Positions 1 to 7,534 of a stretch of 18,933 bases of DNA are shown in pieces. Origin of the DNA: an uncultured Actinomycetes bacterium. Lineage in GTDB: Bacteria > Actinomycetota > Actinomycetes > S36-B12 > UBA5976. A model generated the notes under the pieces. That model did no database searches. It was not told the origin of the DNA and saw nothing but the letters and a program-made list of their open reading frames with translations. A program made the translations under genes and the position numbers. Position 1 is the stretch's first letter; every line of letters starts with the position of its first letter. The stretch spans positions 1 through 18,933 of the forward strand of contig CALBND010000034.1 of the NCBI GenBank assembly GCA_937896305.1. The letters run 5' to 3'.

Positions 1-1044
1 CGCTCCAACTGGACCAAGACTTCTGTTGGAATTTAATTCACTCAAAATCAAAACAAGTAAGCCGATGGAAACAGTGGCGCCGGAAGCAACGATTGGTTCA
101 AATACTCCACGCCAAGCCTTCTTCATGGCACCAAACCTTGATTCAACTAGATGGAGTTCTTCTCTATATCTAGAGATCAACAACAAACCGTAATCTGTTG
201 CAGCACCAATAACTAGTACTGACAAAATTCCTTGAGCTTCTCCATTTAAAGTAATTATGTCTTCTCTTGCTAACAAATAAATAATTCCACCAGCAACAGA
301 TAATGCAATCACGGCAGAAAGAAGTGGAAAGATCCAAAGAAATGGACTTCTGTAAACCACAATCAAAATTAGCGCCACAACAATTAAAGTTGAGAGCAAT
401 AGTGTGGTATCAATTGAGCCAAATGCTCCAAACAAGTCTGCTAAAATTCCACCAGCACCAGTGACGTGAATTTTTAATCCAGAAATTTCTGCACCGGCAT
501 CACGAATAGTATTAACGATTGCTGGAAGTGCTGGTTCTCCATTTGGTAACGGAGCAGCAATTGATTCACTTGAAATGTCTACGCTAATTAATATTGCTTC
601 CCCATCTTGAGATGGAATCGGAATAGATTTGGCGTTTGGAACCAAATAATCTTTAATAGTTTGTCCTTCGCCACCTTCAATTTTTAAATTAGGAATTTCG
701 GCTGAAAAAGCATTAGCTTTGGCTAAATTGGCCTCATTGAAATCACCTGTAATAACGACTAAGGCTGGGAGCGAATCTGAGGAAGTAAACTCAACTGCTA
801 AGTCATTAACTTTTGTAGATTCTGCAGAGGAAGGAAGAAAGGCAGCATTATCGTGTTCTTGAACTTCAGAAAGTTTTCCAAAAAGTGGGCCAAATATTCC
901 AGAGATACCCATCCAGACAACGATGACAAAAAGTGCCAGAAACGTGAACTTTTTAGGGGCCTTAACTTTTGACTTTGAAGTAGTTCTCTTAGTTTTAGTT
1001 CCAACTTTTTTCGCGTGCTTAGCTTTTCTTTTAACAGTGCTCAC
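1..1044 (-). CDS. MMPL/RND-family transporter, N-terminal part (cut by window edge)
   Basis: The frame reads without a stop from a GTG at 1044 to base 1, giving 348 residues. Residues 1-32 are a strongly basic cytoplasmic tail. A first membrane segment (about 33-55) is followed by an extracytoplasmic domain (about 56-210) with the family stretches HDNAAFLPSSAEST (64-77) and VTGAGGILAD (194-203). Membrane segments then run through about 213-258, and the MMPL signature GAATDYGLLLISRYREEL lies at 280-297. Actinobacterial MMPL proteins export lipids or other hydrophobic compounds using the proton gradient; the substrate cannot be told here. Start choice: GTG at 1044 has GGGAG four bases upstream. 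An in-frame ATG eight codons earlier (1068) has no good ribosome site. Family call is firm; the C-terminal half lies outside the window. Confidence 0.9.
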   Translation of the reverse strand, partial: MSTVKRKAKHAKKVGTKTKRTTSKSKVKAPKKFTFLALFVIVVWMGISGIFGPLFGKLSEVQEHDNAAFLPSSAESTKVNDLAVEFTSSDSLPALVVITGDFNEANLAKANAFSAEIPNLKIEGGEGQTIKDYLVPNAKSIPIPSQDGEAILISVDISSESIAAPLPNGEPALPAIVNTIRDAGAEISGLKIHVTGAGGILADLFGAFGSIDTTLLLSTLIVVALILIVVYRSPFLWIFPLLSAVIALSVAGGIIYLLAREDIITLNGEAQGILSVLVIGAATDYGLLLISRYREELHLVESRFGAMKKAWRGVFEPIVASGATVSIGLLVLILSELNSNRSLGPVGA

Positions 1045-1156
1045 GTAACTCCCTGTGTTGACTTTCATCTCTGTACGAATTGAACAATTATGCCAATTTC
1101 TTATTAATTCCAGTGTATAAGTGAAGTCTCATAACAACACGTTTAGCCTGAAAGAT

Positions 1157-1162
1157 TACGAT
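1157..1162 (+). promoter_or_regulatory. candidate leaderless -10 element of lipB
   Basis: TACGAT fits the actinobacterial TANNNT -10 pattern and ends six bases before the lipB ATG. No Shine-Dalgarno is visible before that ATG, so transcription would start at or beside the start codon. No convincing -35 is seen. A second, more distant candidate is TTGAAC (1080-1085) and TATTAA (1102-1107) with 16-base spacing. Confidence 0.35.
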
Positions 1163-1168
1163 TAATTT

Positions 1169-1834
1169 ATGACTAAATCTGAGTATCTAATAGAGAACTG
1201 GGGCTCAGATGTCGAATATAACCTGGCTTGGGCCAAACAGCGTGAAATTCATGAAAAAATAGTCACTCAAAATCACCCAAATGTAATTGCACTGCTGGAA
1301 CATCAAAGTGTTTTCACAGCTGGGCGATCAACCAAACCTGAAGACAGACCCTTTGATTCATCCCCAGTAATCGATATTGATCGGGGTGGAAGAATAACTT
1401 GGCATGGCAAAGGACAAATAGTTTGCTATCCACTTATCAAATTAAATGATCCCATCGATGTTGTGGCACACGTAAGAAGAATTGAATTATTAATAATGAA
1501 TGTTTGTCAAAAACTAGGACTAGCAACAACTCAAATAGAAGGACGAAGTGGAGTTTGGGTTAGAGGAACTCCTGACAAAAAAATTGCAGCCATAGGGATC
1601 AGAGTTGCCAAGAAAGTGACGATGCATGGTTTTGCCCTTAACTGCAATAACGACCTTGAAGCATTCAGGAAAATAGTGCCCTGCGGCCTAAATGACGCTG
1701 ATGTCACAACTTTAAGTCTGGAACTTGGTCGAGAAATAACCGTTGCAGAAGTCATCCCCCTCATAAAAGCTGAAATACTAGATGGCGCACTAGAGCGAGT
1801 TTTACCAAAACGTCCTAAAGTAGATGTGTCATGA
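1169..1834 (+). CDS. lipB: LipB, octanoyl-[acyl-carrier-protein]:protein N-octanoyltransferase
   Basis: LipB moves the octanoyl group from acyl carrier protein to lipoyl domains of 2-oxoacid dehydrogenases and GcvH, the first step of endogenous lipoate synthesis in the cytoplasm. The 221-residue protein is of normal family length. It shows the substrate-pocket motif RGGRITWHGKGQ (72-83, with His79), the catalytic lysine in DKKIAAIG (Lys138), and the catalytic cysteine in IVPCGLNDADVTTLS (Cys172), together with EGRSGVW (124-130) and TMHGFALN (151-158). The stop codon overlaps the lipA ATG as ATGA, so the two are translationally coupled. The ATG lacks a Shine-Dalgarno but has a TANNNT hexamer at leaderless distance. 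Confidence 0.97.
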   Translation: MTKSEYLIENWGSDVEYNLAWAKQREIHEKIVTQNHPNVIALLEHQSVFTAGRSTKPEDRPFDSSPVIDIDRGGRITWHGKGQIVCYPLIKLNDPIDVVAHVRRIELLIMNVCQKLGLATTQIEGRSGVWVRGTPDKKIAAIGIRVAKKVTMHGFALNCNNDLEAFRKIVPCGLNDADVTTLSLELGREITVAEVIPLIKAEILDGALERVLPKRPKVDVS

Positions 1835-2784
1835 CCACAACTAATGATCTTGCCTCAGGAATGAATTCCGAGGGTAAAAAGCTGCTTCGTATCGAAGCCC
1901 GCAATGCTGAAACTCCTATTGAGAAAAAACCTGAATGGATTAAAACCAAAGTTAAAACTGGACCTGAATACACCAGGATCCGAGCAATGGTTGCTAAAGA
2001 AGGTTTGCACACAGTTTGTCAAGAAGCAGGTTGTCCAAATATTTTTGAATGTTGGGAAGACCGAGAAGCAACATTTTTAATTGGTGGATCAGCTTGCACT
2101 AGAAGATGTGATTTTTGTTTAATTGATACTGGCAAACCAGATCCTGTTGATAGAGCAGAACCAGAAAAAGTTGCTTTAAGTGTAAAAACTATGGGTCTTA
2201 AATATGCCACCGTAACAGGTGTTACCCGAGATGATTTAGAAGATGAAGGTGCTTGGCTTTATTCAGAAACCATCAGATCAATTCATAAACATAATCCTGA
2301 TTGTGGAGTTGAAATTTTAACACCAGACTTCAGTGGGAAAAAAGAATTACTACAACAAATCTTTGATGCTAAACCTGAAGTGTTTGCTCACAATCTTGAA
2401 ACTGTTCCAAGAATATTTAAACGAATTAGGCCAGCTTTTAATTACGATAAATCACTTGAAGTCATAACTCAAGCTAAAGAAGCTGGAATGATTACAAAAT
2501 CAAATTTAATTCTGGGCATGGGTGAAGAAAAGTCAGAAATTATTACTGCACTTCAAGACTTAGTTGATGCCGGTTGTGATTTGATAACAATCACTCAATA
2601 TTTAAGACCCTCAGCCCTGCACCATCCAATTGACAGATGGGTTAAACCAGAGGAATTCGTAGAATTAGGTGAAGTGGCAAAACAAATGGGCTTTGTAGGA
2701 GTAATGTCTGGTCCATTAGTTAGATCTTCCTACCGAGCTGGACGATTATTTAAACAAGCACAAGAAGCAAGAATGGGAAAATAA
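1831..2784 (+). CDS. lipA: LipA, lipoyl synthase (radical SAM)
   Basis: LipA inserts two sulfurs into the protein-bound octanoyl chain made by LipB, using S-adenosylmethionine and two 4Fe-4S clusters. The auxiliary cluster cysteines are CX4CX5C (Cys63, Cys68, Cys74), the radical SAM motif is CX3CX2C (Cys89, Cys93, Cys96), and the C-terminal RSSYR (298-302) supplies the serine ligand known to bind the auxiliary cluster. All catalytic residues are present. The ATG overlaps the lipB stop codon. A second in-frame ATG at 1861 (Met11), with AGGA almost touching it, gives an N-terminus closer to that of other actinobacterial LipA proteins, so the true start could be either. Length is 317 residues from the first ATG. 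Confidence 0.97.
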   Translation: MTTTNDLASGMNSEGKKLLRIEARNAETPIEKKPEWIKTKVKTGPEYTRIRAMVAKEGLHTVCQEAGCPNIFECWEDREATFLIGGSACTRRCDFCLIDTGKPDPVDRAEPEKVALSVKTMGLKYATVTGVTRDDLEDEGAWLYSETIRSIHKHNPDCGVEILTPDFSGKKELLQQIFDAKPEVFAHNLETVPRIFKRIRPAFNYDKSLEVITQAKEAGMITKSNLILGMGEEKSEIITALQDLVDAGCDLITITQYLRPSALHHPIDRWVKPEEFVELGEVAKQMGFVGVMSGPLVRSSYRAGRLFKQAQEARMGK

Positions 2785-3480
2785 GTGGCAAAAAATAAAG
2801 AACTAAAAGTTAAAAAAGAACGTTTCAAGACCTTAAAACAAATTGGTCAAACCTATAAATTAACTAAAGAAAACGATAGAGCTCTTCCCTTTGTTTTACT
2901 TGCCCTACTATTTGGAACAACTGTTCCCCTGGTTGCACTTTCACAAACATTATTTGATTCAGCTTTTTCCAGATTAATTTCAACATCAACTTCAATTGCT
3001 GGTGGTGCTTTACTCACAGTCTTTATTTTCGGTAAACGGGCAGAAAAATCTGCCTATGCTCGAATCGAAGGTCAACCTGGTGCTGCAGCTGCTGTTTTAA
3101 ACACTTTAAGAAAAGGTTGGTTTGTCACTCCAGCTATCGCTGTAACTAGAAACCAAGATTTAATTCACAGAGTTATCGGACCTGTGGGAGTTGTGTTAGT
3201 TGGTGAAGGATCCCCAAGTCGAGTAATGCAGTTATTAGAAAGTGAGAAAGTTAAGGCTCGTCGAATTGCTGGAGAAATTCCTGTTTCAACAGTGATAGTT
3301 GGCAATGGTGATGGACTAGTTTCATTTAAGAATTTGAATAAAACCATTATGAAAATGGGTAAGAAAATTTCACCTTCTGAATCTAGAGAATTAAGAAATA
3401 GATTCGGGGCTTCTGGTGCAAGCTCACTTCCTATTCCTAAAGGGGCAATGCCCAAAGGTATGCGGGTTCCAAGGCGCTAA
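2785..3480 (+). CDS. DUF4191 membrane protein
   Basis: This 231-residue protein starts at a GTG directly after the lipA stop, with GGGA upstream. A basic N-terminus (1-30) is followed by two membrane helices (about 33-57 and 64-84), then a cytoplasmic domain with KSAYARIEGQPGAAAAVLN (88-106) and HRVIGPVGVVLVGEG (128-142), which are the hallmarks I associate with the actinobacterial DUF4191 family. The tail (about 208-231) is Gly/Pro/Arg-rich. The family usually sits right after lipA, as here, but its function is unknown; the position suggests, without proving, some tie to lipoate metabolism or the envelope. It is in one transcriptional unit with lipB and lipA. Confidence 0.9.
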   Translation: MAKNKELKVKKERFKTLKQIGQTYKLTKENDRALPFVLLALLFGTTVPLVALSQTLFDSAFSRLISTSTSIAGGALLTVFIFGKRAEKSAYARIEGQPGAAAAVLNTLRKGWFVTPAIAVTRNQDLIHRVIGPVGVVLVGEGSPSRVMQLLESEKVKARRIAGEIPVSTVIVGNGDGLVSFKNLNKTIMKMGKKISPSESRELRNRFGASGASSLPIPKGAMPKGMRVPRR

Positions 3481-3572
3481 TTTTTAGCATTTACTGCTAT
3501 AAATACGTCCAGTATCTAGTTTTTTTGCTTGAAACTATTTCAATTAATAGAAAAATATAGGAGTATTAAGGC

Positions 3573-4388
3573 ATGGCTTTCATTGTTAATTCCAGTAATC
3601 TATTAAATAAAGCTTTTTCAAAAAAAGTAGAAACATATCAAATACTGGATGAAAATAACGTTCAAGATAAACGAGTATTTCTAAACCAAATAGATGTTCC
3701 AACTGGATCAAGTTATCAAATTTCTGCACCTAAGAATGGGTTAATTTGGTTTCATGTCATTCAGGGTGAATTAAAGAATAAAGAACAAATACTGACAAAA
3801 AATGAGATGACTTTATTAACCGCCTCTCACACAATAGAAGTCATAGCTCAAACAGATAGTCGTCTAATTTTGGGCACAATTTCTGAAGCCTCAATTTATG
3901 AGAAAGATTTCACAGAAAAAGTAAAACCCTATATTAGTTTTGATTGGAGTCGAGAACCTGTTTTAAGAGCCGAGCACGACACCAGAGAACGAATTTATTT
4001 GGCTTCTAAAGGATTAATTAACACTGAAGTTCTTAAAGGTGAAATGATCAAGTATCCAAGTGGTGCTTCAGGTGGAGCCCATCATCACCAAGGAGCTCAT
4101 CATTTTCAATATGTGCTTAACGGATCTGGCATAGCAGTACTTGAAGGTAAAGAATTTGAACTCAAAACAGGAGATGTGTTATTTAATTTAGAAAATGAAG
4201 TTCACTGGTTTTATAACAAAGAACAAGAAGATTTCATTTTTGTGGAATTTTTTGTTCCAGGGGAAAGTAAAACTGTTTGGCAACCAGATGCAAATGTTTG
4301 CGGATGGCTCCCCACAGGTAAAGATAGTTCAGGCAACACCTCAGTTAGAGAATTGCAATATCACATTCACGGTCAAGGTGATGTTTAA
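3573..4388 (+). CDS. bicupin protein of unknown function
   Basis: The ATG has GGAG nine bases upstream (3560-3563). The 271-residue protein has two cupin-like halves. The N-terminal half (about 30-110) shows beta-strand pattern but no metal-binding histidines. The C-terminal half carries a metal site: HHHQGAHH at 170-177, then QYVLNGSG, then GDVLFNLENEVHWFYN (200-215), which fits the second cupin motif with His211 and Asn215. At the usual position of the first-motif glutamate there is Gln179, so the metal is probably held by histidines only. No signal peptide or membrane segment is visible. It could be a dioxygenase, isomerase or sugar/ligand-binding cupin; nothing in the sequence decides. 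It stands alone and ends one base from the end of the convergent lipoprotein gene. Confidence 0.85.
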   Translation: MAFIVNSSNLLNKAFSKKVETYQILDENNVQDKRVFLNQIDVPTGSSYQISAPKNGLIWFHVIQGELKNKEQILTKNEMTLLTASHTIEVIAQTDSRLILGTISEASIYEKDFTEKVKPYISFDWSREPVLRAEHDTRERIYLASKGLINTEVLKGEMIKYPSGASGGAHHHQGAHHFQYVLNGSGIAVLEGKEFELKTGDVLFNLENEVHWFYNKEQEDFIFVEFFVPGESKTVWQPDANVCGWLPTGKDSSGNTSVRELQYHIHGQGDV

Positions 4389-4389
4389 T

Positions 4390-5406
4390 TTAAGGTGCAG
4401 TTAAAACTGTTGATAAATATCGATATGGTCCAGTTAAGGCTTGCTCACTTTTTGTCGTAGAAATAATCAATCGCCACTGCTTGTCATTAATCTTTACCGC
4501 AGCAGGATCAAGATAGTTAACTCCTTCTTCGTAAAGAATCGGCTCTGAATCTATATCCCAATTCTTACCATCTTTTGACCAAGCCAAATATATTTTTTGG
4601 GGCAATCGTTTTTGATCAGGGGTAGTTGAAAGCAATAACACCCAATCGTTTTCAGCAACTTGAAGCATGTATGGATCTACGTAGCCATCTTTTATTACTG
4701 GTTCATTATCAGGAATAAAATTAATTCCATCTTTTGAAACTGCTGTTTCTAAAACTTCATATCTTTCTGACTTTGACATAGAAACCCACATCATGCGAAC
4801 GTTTCCATCTAAATCTTCATAAGTATCAGGCACTCCCCAAGCTGGTGTCGATTCTGTTTGCTCTATACCAGTACTTACAGGATTGCTAAACGTTTTTAAA
4901 TCAGGAGAAGTTGAAACCATAACTTTTTTCAAACCCATTTTGCCGCCATTTTGCGCCGCGGGTTGAGAAGGTTGCATTGGTTGATTAGGTTGATTTGGAT
5001 CACCTGGATTATTTGGTTGAGGATTATTTTGAGGTTGAGCCATATCCATTCCAACTAAATAAAATAAATATGTTCCATCATTTTTCTTAATTATTGAATA
5101 ATCTGAACCCATTGGCACACTTAAATCTTCTTGATTAAAATTAAATCCATCAGTGGATGAAAATACTCTTTTTTGACTTAAAGAGGAGGTAAATAATAAG
5201 AATTTTCCATCATCGGTTTTTATTATCTCAGGAGAAACTCCTTCAATCCCTATTTCAACGAGTTCTGAAACCTTCCACCCTCTATGAGCTAAGTCGTTTT
5301 CACTTATTTCTGATCCCTTGACATCTGTTGGTGATGATTCACCAGATCCGCAACCAACAAGGGAAAGTGTTGCAATTAGGGGAATAAATAGTTTAAATTT
5401 TTTCAT
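4390..5406 (-). CDS. lipoprotein with glycosidase-like beta-propeller
   Basis: The N-terminus is a lipoprotein signal: basic MKKFK, hydrophobic core and lipobox LVGC with Cys19 as the lipidation site. The rest shows repeated propeller-blade signatures of the S-x-DG-x-x-F/W type: STDGFNF (84-90), STSPDLKTF (165-173), SKDGINF (224-230) and SKDGKNW (277-283), plus aspartate-bearing turns GVPDTYED (191-198), YVDP (242-245) and YLDP (298-301). This resembles the five-bladed fold of GH43/GH32-type glycoside hydrolases, but I cannot point to a full catalytic set, so a binding role is equally possible. Residues 123-154 are a low-complexity linker rich in Pro, Gln and Asn inserted between blades. Length is 338 residues. 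The gene has no Shine-Dalgarno but a perfect TATAAT seven bases before the ATG. Confidence 0.85.
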   Translation of the reverse strand: MKKFKLFIPLIATLSLVGCGSGESSPTDVKGSEISENDLAHRGWKVSELVEIGIEGVSPEIIKTDDGKFLLFTSSLSQKRVFSSTDGFNFNQEDLSVPMGSDYSIIKKNDGTYLFYLVGMDMAQPQNNPQPNNPGDPNQPNQPMQPSQPAAQNGGKMGLKKVMVSTSPDLKTFSNPVSTGIEQTESTPAWGVPDTYEDLDGNVRMMWVSMSKSERYEVLETAVSKDGINFIPDNEPVIKDGYVDPYMLQVAENDWVLLLSTTPDQKRLPQKIYLAWSKDGKNWDIDSEPILYEEGVNYLDPAAVKINDKQWRLIISTTKSEQALTGPYRYLSTVLTAP

Positions 5407-5413
5407 GATAAAT

Positions 5414-5443
5414 ATTATAATTTATTTATTTTCGTTCCCGCAA
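5414..5443 (-). promoter_or_regulatory. promoter of the lipoprotein gene, probably leaderless
   Basis: On the minus strand TTGCGG (5443-5438) is followed after 18 bases by a perfect TATAAT (5419-5414), which ends seven bases before the ATG at 5406. No ribosome-binding site lies in those seven bases, so the transcript probably begins at the start codon. The -10 hexamer overlaps the stop codon of the upstream RDD gene (5415-5417). Confidence 0.55.
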
Positions 5444-5759
5444 TACGATCGTGTAGTCCCCTGCCACTGGCGTCGGCTAATAAGGGAGGAAATACCAGAA
5501 GAATAAAGAATGTCCGAACAAAGGCTTGCAGAAATGTTGGTTTTTGACCATCTAGATTAGTAATTTTTAGACCTACGATGCGCTGTCCAAAGGAACTAGA
5601 AATAGTCCAGGTTAGTAAAAATACTTGAAGCGCAAAAATCATGAGAGTCGTAAAAGAATTTGATTGAGTCCCATAAGCACCAGATCCGGGTAGTAGCTGG
5701 GCTATCAGAATTGCCCCCACCCAATCGATGAGGAGTGCAAAAATTCTTCTTCCGGTCAT
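5415..5759 (-). CDS. RDD-family membrane protein (short)
   Basis: The protein has 114 residues, at the short end for this family. The naming residues are present: Arg4/Arg5 and Asp12 in RRIFALLIDW, then GQRIVGLKI (58-66), and the C-terminal DASGRGLHDRIAGTKI (96-111) with Asp104. Hydrophobic segments at about 7-24, 36-53 and 82-95 give three membrane helices. RDD proteins have been linked to ion or small-solute transport and envelope functions, but this actinobacterial type is uncharacterised. An RDD gene divergent from or next to glnA is common in Actinobacteria, which supports the call. There is no clear Shine-Dalgarno; TAACCT (minus strand, 5771-5766) lies six bases before the ATG and may be a leaderless -10. 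Confidence 0.9.
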   Translation of the reverse strand: MTGRRIFALLIDWVGAILIAQLLPGSGAYGTQSNSFTTLMIFALQVFLLTWTISSSFGQRIVGLKITNLDGQKPTFLQAFVRTFFILLVFPPLLADASGRGLHDRIAGTKINKL

Positions 5760-5765
5760 GCTTCA

Positions 5766-5771
5766 AGGTTA
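5766..5771 (-). promoter_or_regulatory. candidate leaderless -10 element of the RDD gene
   Basis: TAACCT on the minus strand matches TANNNT and ends six bases upstream of the ATG at 5759. No convincing -35 at 16-18 bases was found; a TTGACC sits further upstream (about 5801-5806) but its spacing to this hexamer is too long. Confidence 0.3.
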
Positions 5772-5827
5772 GGCCAAGCCATCTTTTGCACCTCTTTCAC
5801 CGGTCAAGGGTACTAATGGGAAAAGTG

Positions 5828-5865
5828 TTTACATTCCCGAAACAATCGGGTTACTGATTTGATAC
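5828..5865 (+). promoter_or_regulatory. GlnR-type operator of glnA (four half-sites)
   Basis: Four 5-mers repeat with exact 11-base periodicity: TTTAC (5828-5832), GAAAC (5839-5843), GTTAC (5850-5854) and GATAC (5861-5865), each separated by six bases. This is the known actinobacterial GlnR box, gTnAC-n6-GaAAC-n6-GtnAC-n6-GaAAC, with one mismatch in the first and one in the last half-site. GlnR is an OmpR-type regulator that activates or represses nitrogen genes according to nitrogen supply. The position upstream of glnA fits. The same stretch contains the inverted repeat CCCGA-n5-TCGGG (5836-5850), which may be incidental to the half-site pattern. Confidence 0.85.
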
Positions 5866-5889
5866 AAGCGTGAAGTAGGTTATGAAACA

Positions 5890-5895
5890 TAGATT
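5890..5895 (+). promoter_or_regulatory. candidate -10 element of glnA
   Basis: TAGATT matches TANNNT and lies 25 bases after the GlnR box. No -35 match is visible at the right spacing, as expected if GlnR recruits the polymerase. It would give a 5-prime leader of about 57 bases. An alternative is TTGATA (5859-5864) with TATGAA (5881-5886) at 16-base spacing, which would overlap the operator. Confidence 0.35.
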
Positions 5896-5958
5896 GCTGG
5901 CCCAAGGCTGTGCCAACTTTCCCCCAAAAAGTATTTAACTTTTATCAGGAGGTTATAG

Positions 5959-7383
5959 ATGTTTAAGAACGCCGCCGAGGCGATCAAGTACATCCAAGAA
6001 AACGGCGTTGAATTTGTTGACGTTCGTTTCATGGACTTACCTGGTGTGATGCAACATTTCAACATTCCAGCTAAAGCATTTAATGATTCAATATTTGAAG
6101 ATGGCTTAATGTTTGATGGTTCATCCATTAGAGGTTTCCAAGCTATTCACGAATCAGATATGAAATTGATGCCAGATGTAACTACTGCCTACATTGATCC
6201 GTTTCGTGAAGCTAAAACTTTGGCCATGAACTTCTCAATTAGAGATCCATTCACCAATGAACCATATTCAAGAGATCCAAGAAATGTTGCTGCAAAGGCA
6301 GAAGCTTATTTGAAAGCTTCAGGAATTGCTGACACAGTTTATTTTGGACCAGAAGCAGAATTTTATATTTTTGATGACGTTAGATTTGATAATCAACCAC
6401 AAGGTTCATTTTTCAAAATTGATTCCATTGAAGCTGCTTGGAACACTGGAAGAAAAGAAGAAGGTGGAAACCTTGGATATAAGACACCTTTCAAAGGTGG
6501 CTACTTCCCTGTTCCACCAGTAGATCACTTTGCTGATTTACGTGATTTGATTTCTTCAACTTTAATTGATTTAGGTTTCGAAGTTGAAAGAGCACATCAC
6601 GAAGTAGGAACTGCTGGACAAGCAGAAATCAACTATAAATTCGACACATTATTATCAGCTGCCGATCAGGTTATGTTGTTTAAATATGTGGTGAAAAACG
6701 TAGCTTTCCTAAATGGTCACACTGCAACCTTCATGCCTAAACCAATGTTTGGTGATAACGGTTCTGGTATGCATTGCCACCAATCACTTTGGAAAGATGG
6801 CAAGCCTTTGTTTTATGACGAAAAAGGTTATGCCGGATTGTCTGATATCGCACGTTGGTACATCGGTGGATTGTTAAAGCATGCTCCAAGCTTGCTTGCT
6901 TTCACTAATCCAACTGTGAATTCTTACCATCGTTTAGTTCCAGGATATGAAGCACCAGTTAACTTGGTTTATTCACAAAGAAACCGATCAGCTGCAATTC
7001 GTATTCCAATTACTGGAGCAAATCCAAAAGCTAAACGTATTGAGTTTAGAGTTCCAGATCCTTCTTGCAACCCTTATCTTGCTTTTGCTGCAATGATGAT
7101 GGCCGGTATTGATGGTGTTAAAAACAGAATCGAACCACCAACACCAGTTGATAAAGATCTATATGAATTACCACCAGATGAAGCAAAATCTGTACCACAA
7201 GTTCCTGGTTCATTAGATGCAGTGTTAATTGCATTAGAAAATGACAAGGATTACTTAACAGCAGGTGGTGTGTTTACTCCGGATCTAATCGATACCTGGA
7301 TTGAATACAAGAGAACTAAAGAAGTGGACCCAATTCGTTTGCGTCCAACTCCTTACGAATATCAGTTGTACTACGACATTTAA
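5959..7383 (+). CDS. glnA: type I glutamine synthetase (GSI-beta, adenylylatable)
   Basis: GlnA makes glutamine from glutamate, ammonia and ATP as a cytoplasmic dodecamer. The 474-residue length is typical of GSI-beta. Key motifs are DGSSIRGF (53-60, with the Asp latch), GPEAEFYIFD (130-139, metal ligands Glu132 and Glu134), NGHTATFMPKP (252-262), GSGMHCHQSLW (268-278), RNRSAAIRIP (341-350) and RIEFRVPDPSCNPYLA (360-375). The loop KDLYELPPDE (399-408) holds Tyr402, the adenylylation site, so activity is probably controlled by GlnE. AGGAGG (5947-5952) is six bases before the ATG, the strongest ribosome site in the window. Expression is probably under GlnR. A strong terminator follows directly. 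Confidence 0.98.
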   Translation: MFKNAAEAIKYIQENGVEFVDVRFMDLPGVMQHFNIPAKAFNDSIFEDGLMFDGSSIRGFQAIHESDMKLMPDVTTAYIDPFREAKTLAMNFSIRDPFTNEPYSRDPRNVAAKAEAYLKASGIADTVYFGPEAEFYIFDDVRFDNQPQGSFFKIDSIEAAWNTGRKEEGGNLGYKTPFKGGYFPVPPVDHFADLRDLISSTLIDLGFEVERAHHEVGTAGQAEINYKFDTLLSAADQVMLFKYVVKNVAFLNGHTATFMPKPMFGDNGSGMHCHQSLWKDGKPLFYDEKGYAGLSDIARWYIGGLLKHAPSLLAFTNPTVNSYHRLVPGYEAPVNLVYSQRNRSAAIRIPITGANPKAKRIEFRVPDPSCNPYLAFAAMMMAGIDGVKNRIEPPTPVDKDLYELPPDEAKSVPQVPGSLDAVLIALENDKDYLTAGGVFTPDLIDTWIEYKRTKEVDPIRLRPTPYEYQLYYDI

Positions 7384-7391
7384 AAAGTCGT

Positions 7392-7429
7392 AAAGAGGCC
7401 CTAGCAAATCTTGCTGGGGCCTCTTTTTT
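7392..7429 (+). terminator. strong intrinsic terminator after glnA
   Basis: The stem pairs AAAGAGGCCC (7392-7401) plus AGCAA (7403-7407) with TTGCT (7411-7415) plus GGGCCTCTTT (7417-7426), with one T-G wobble and a three-base loop, followed by a run of T (7424-7429). It starts nine bases after the glnA stop codon and should largely isolate glnA from the downstream genes. Confidence 0.92.
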
Positions 7430-7534
7430 ATTGAATTACATCCGAAATTAATTCCATCTTCTAACTACACACACAGAATTCACACAGCAGACCTTAAGAA
7501 ACAAGAGTATCGTTATAAGTAGAAAAGGAGATAA

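Noticed and set aside
798..1004. 68-residue open frame on the minus strand.
   Set aside because: It lies in another frame inside the MMPL gene, whose protein has clear family motifs; it is a shadow.
3492..3527. Possible terminator after the DUF4191 gene (ACTG/CAGT arms before a T-run).
   Set aside because: The stem is only four base pairs with a long loop, too weak to call.
7466..7487. CA-rich run with repeated ACACA before the DUF305 gene.
   Set aside because: It is short and irregular; nothing supports a tandem repeat locus or a specific operator.
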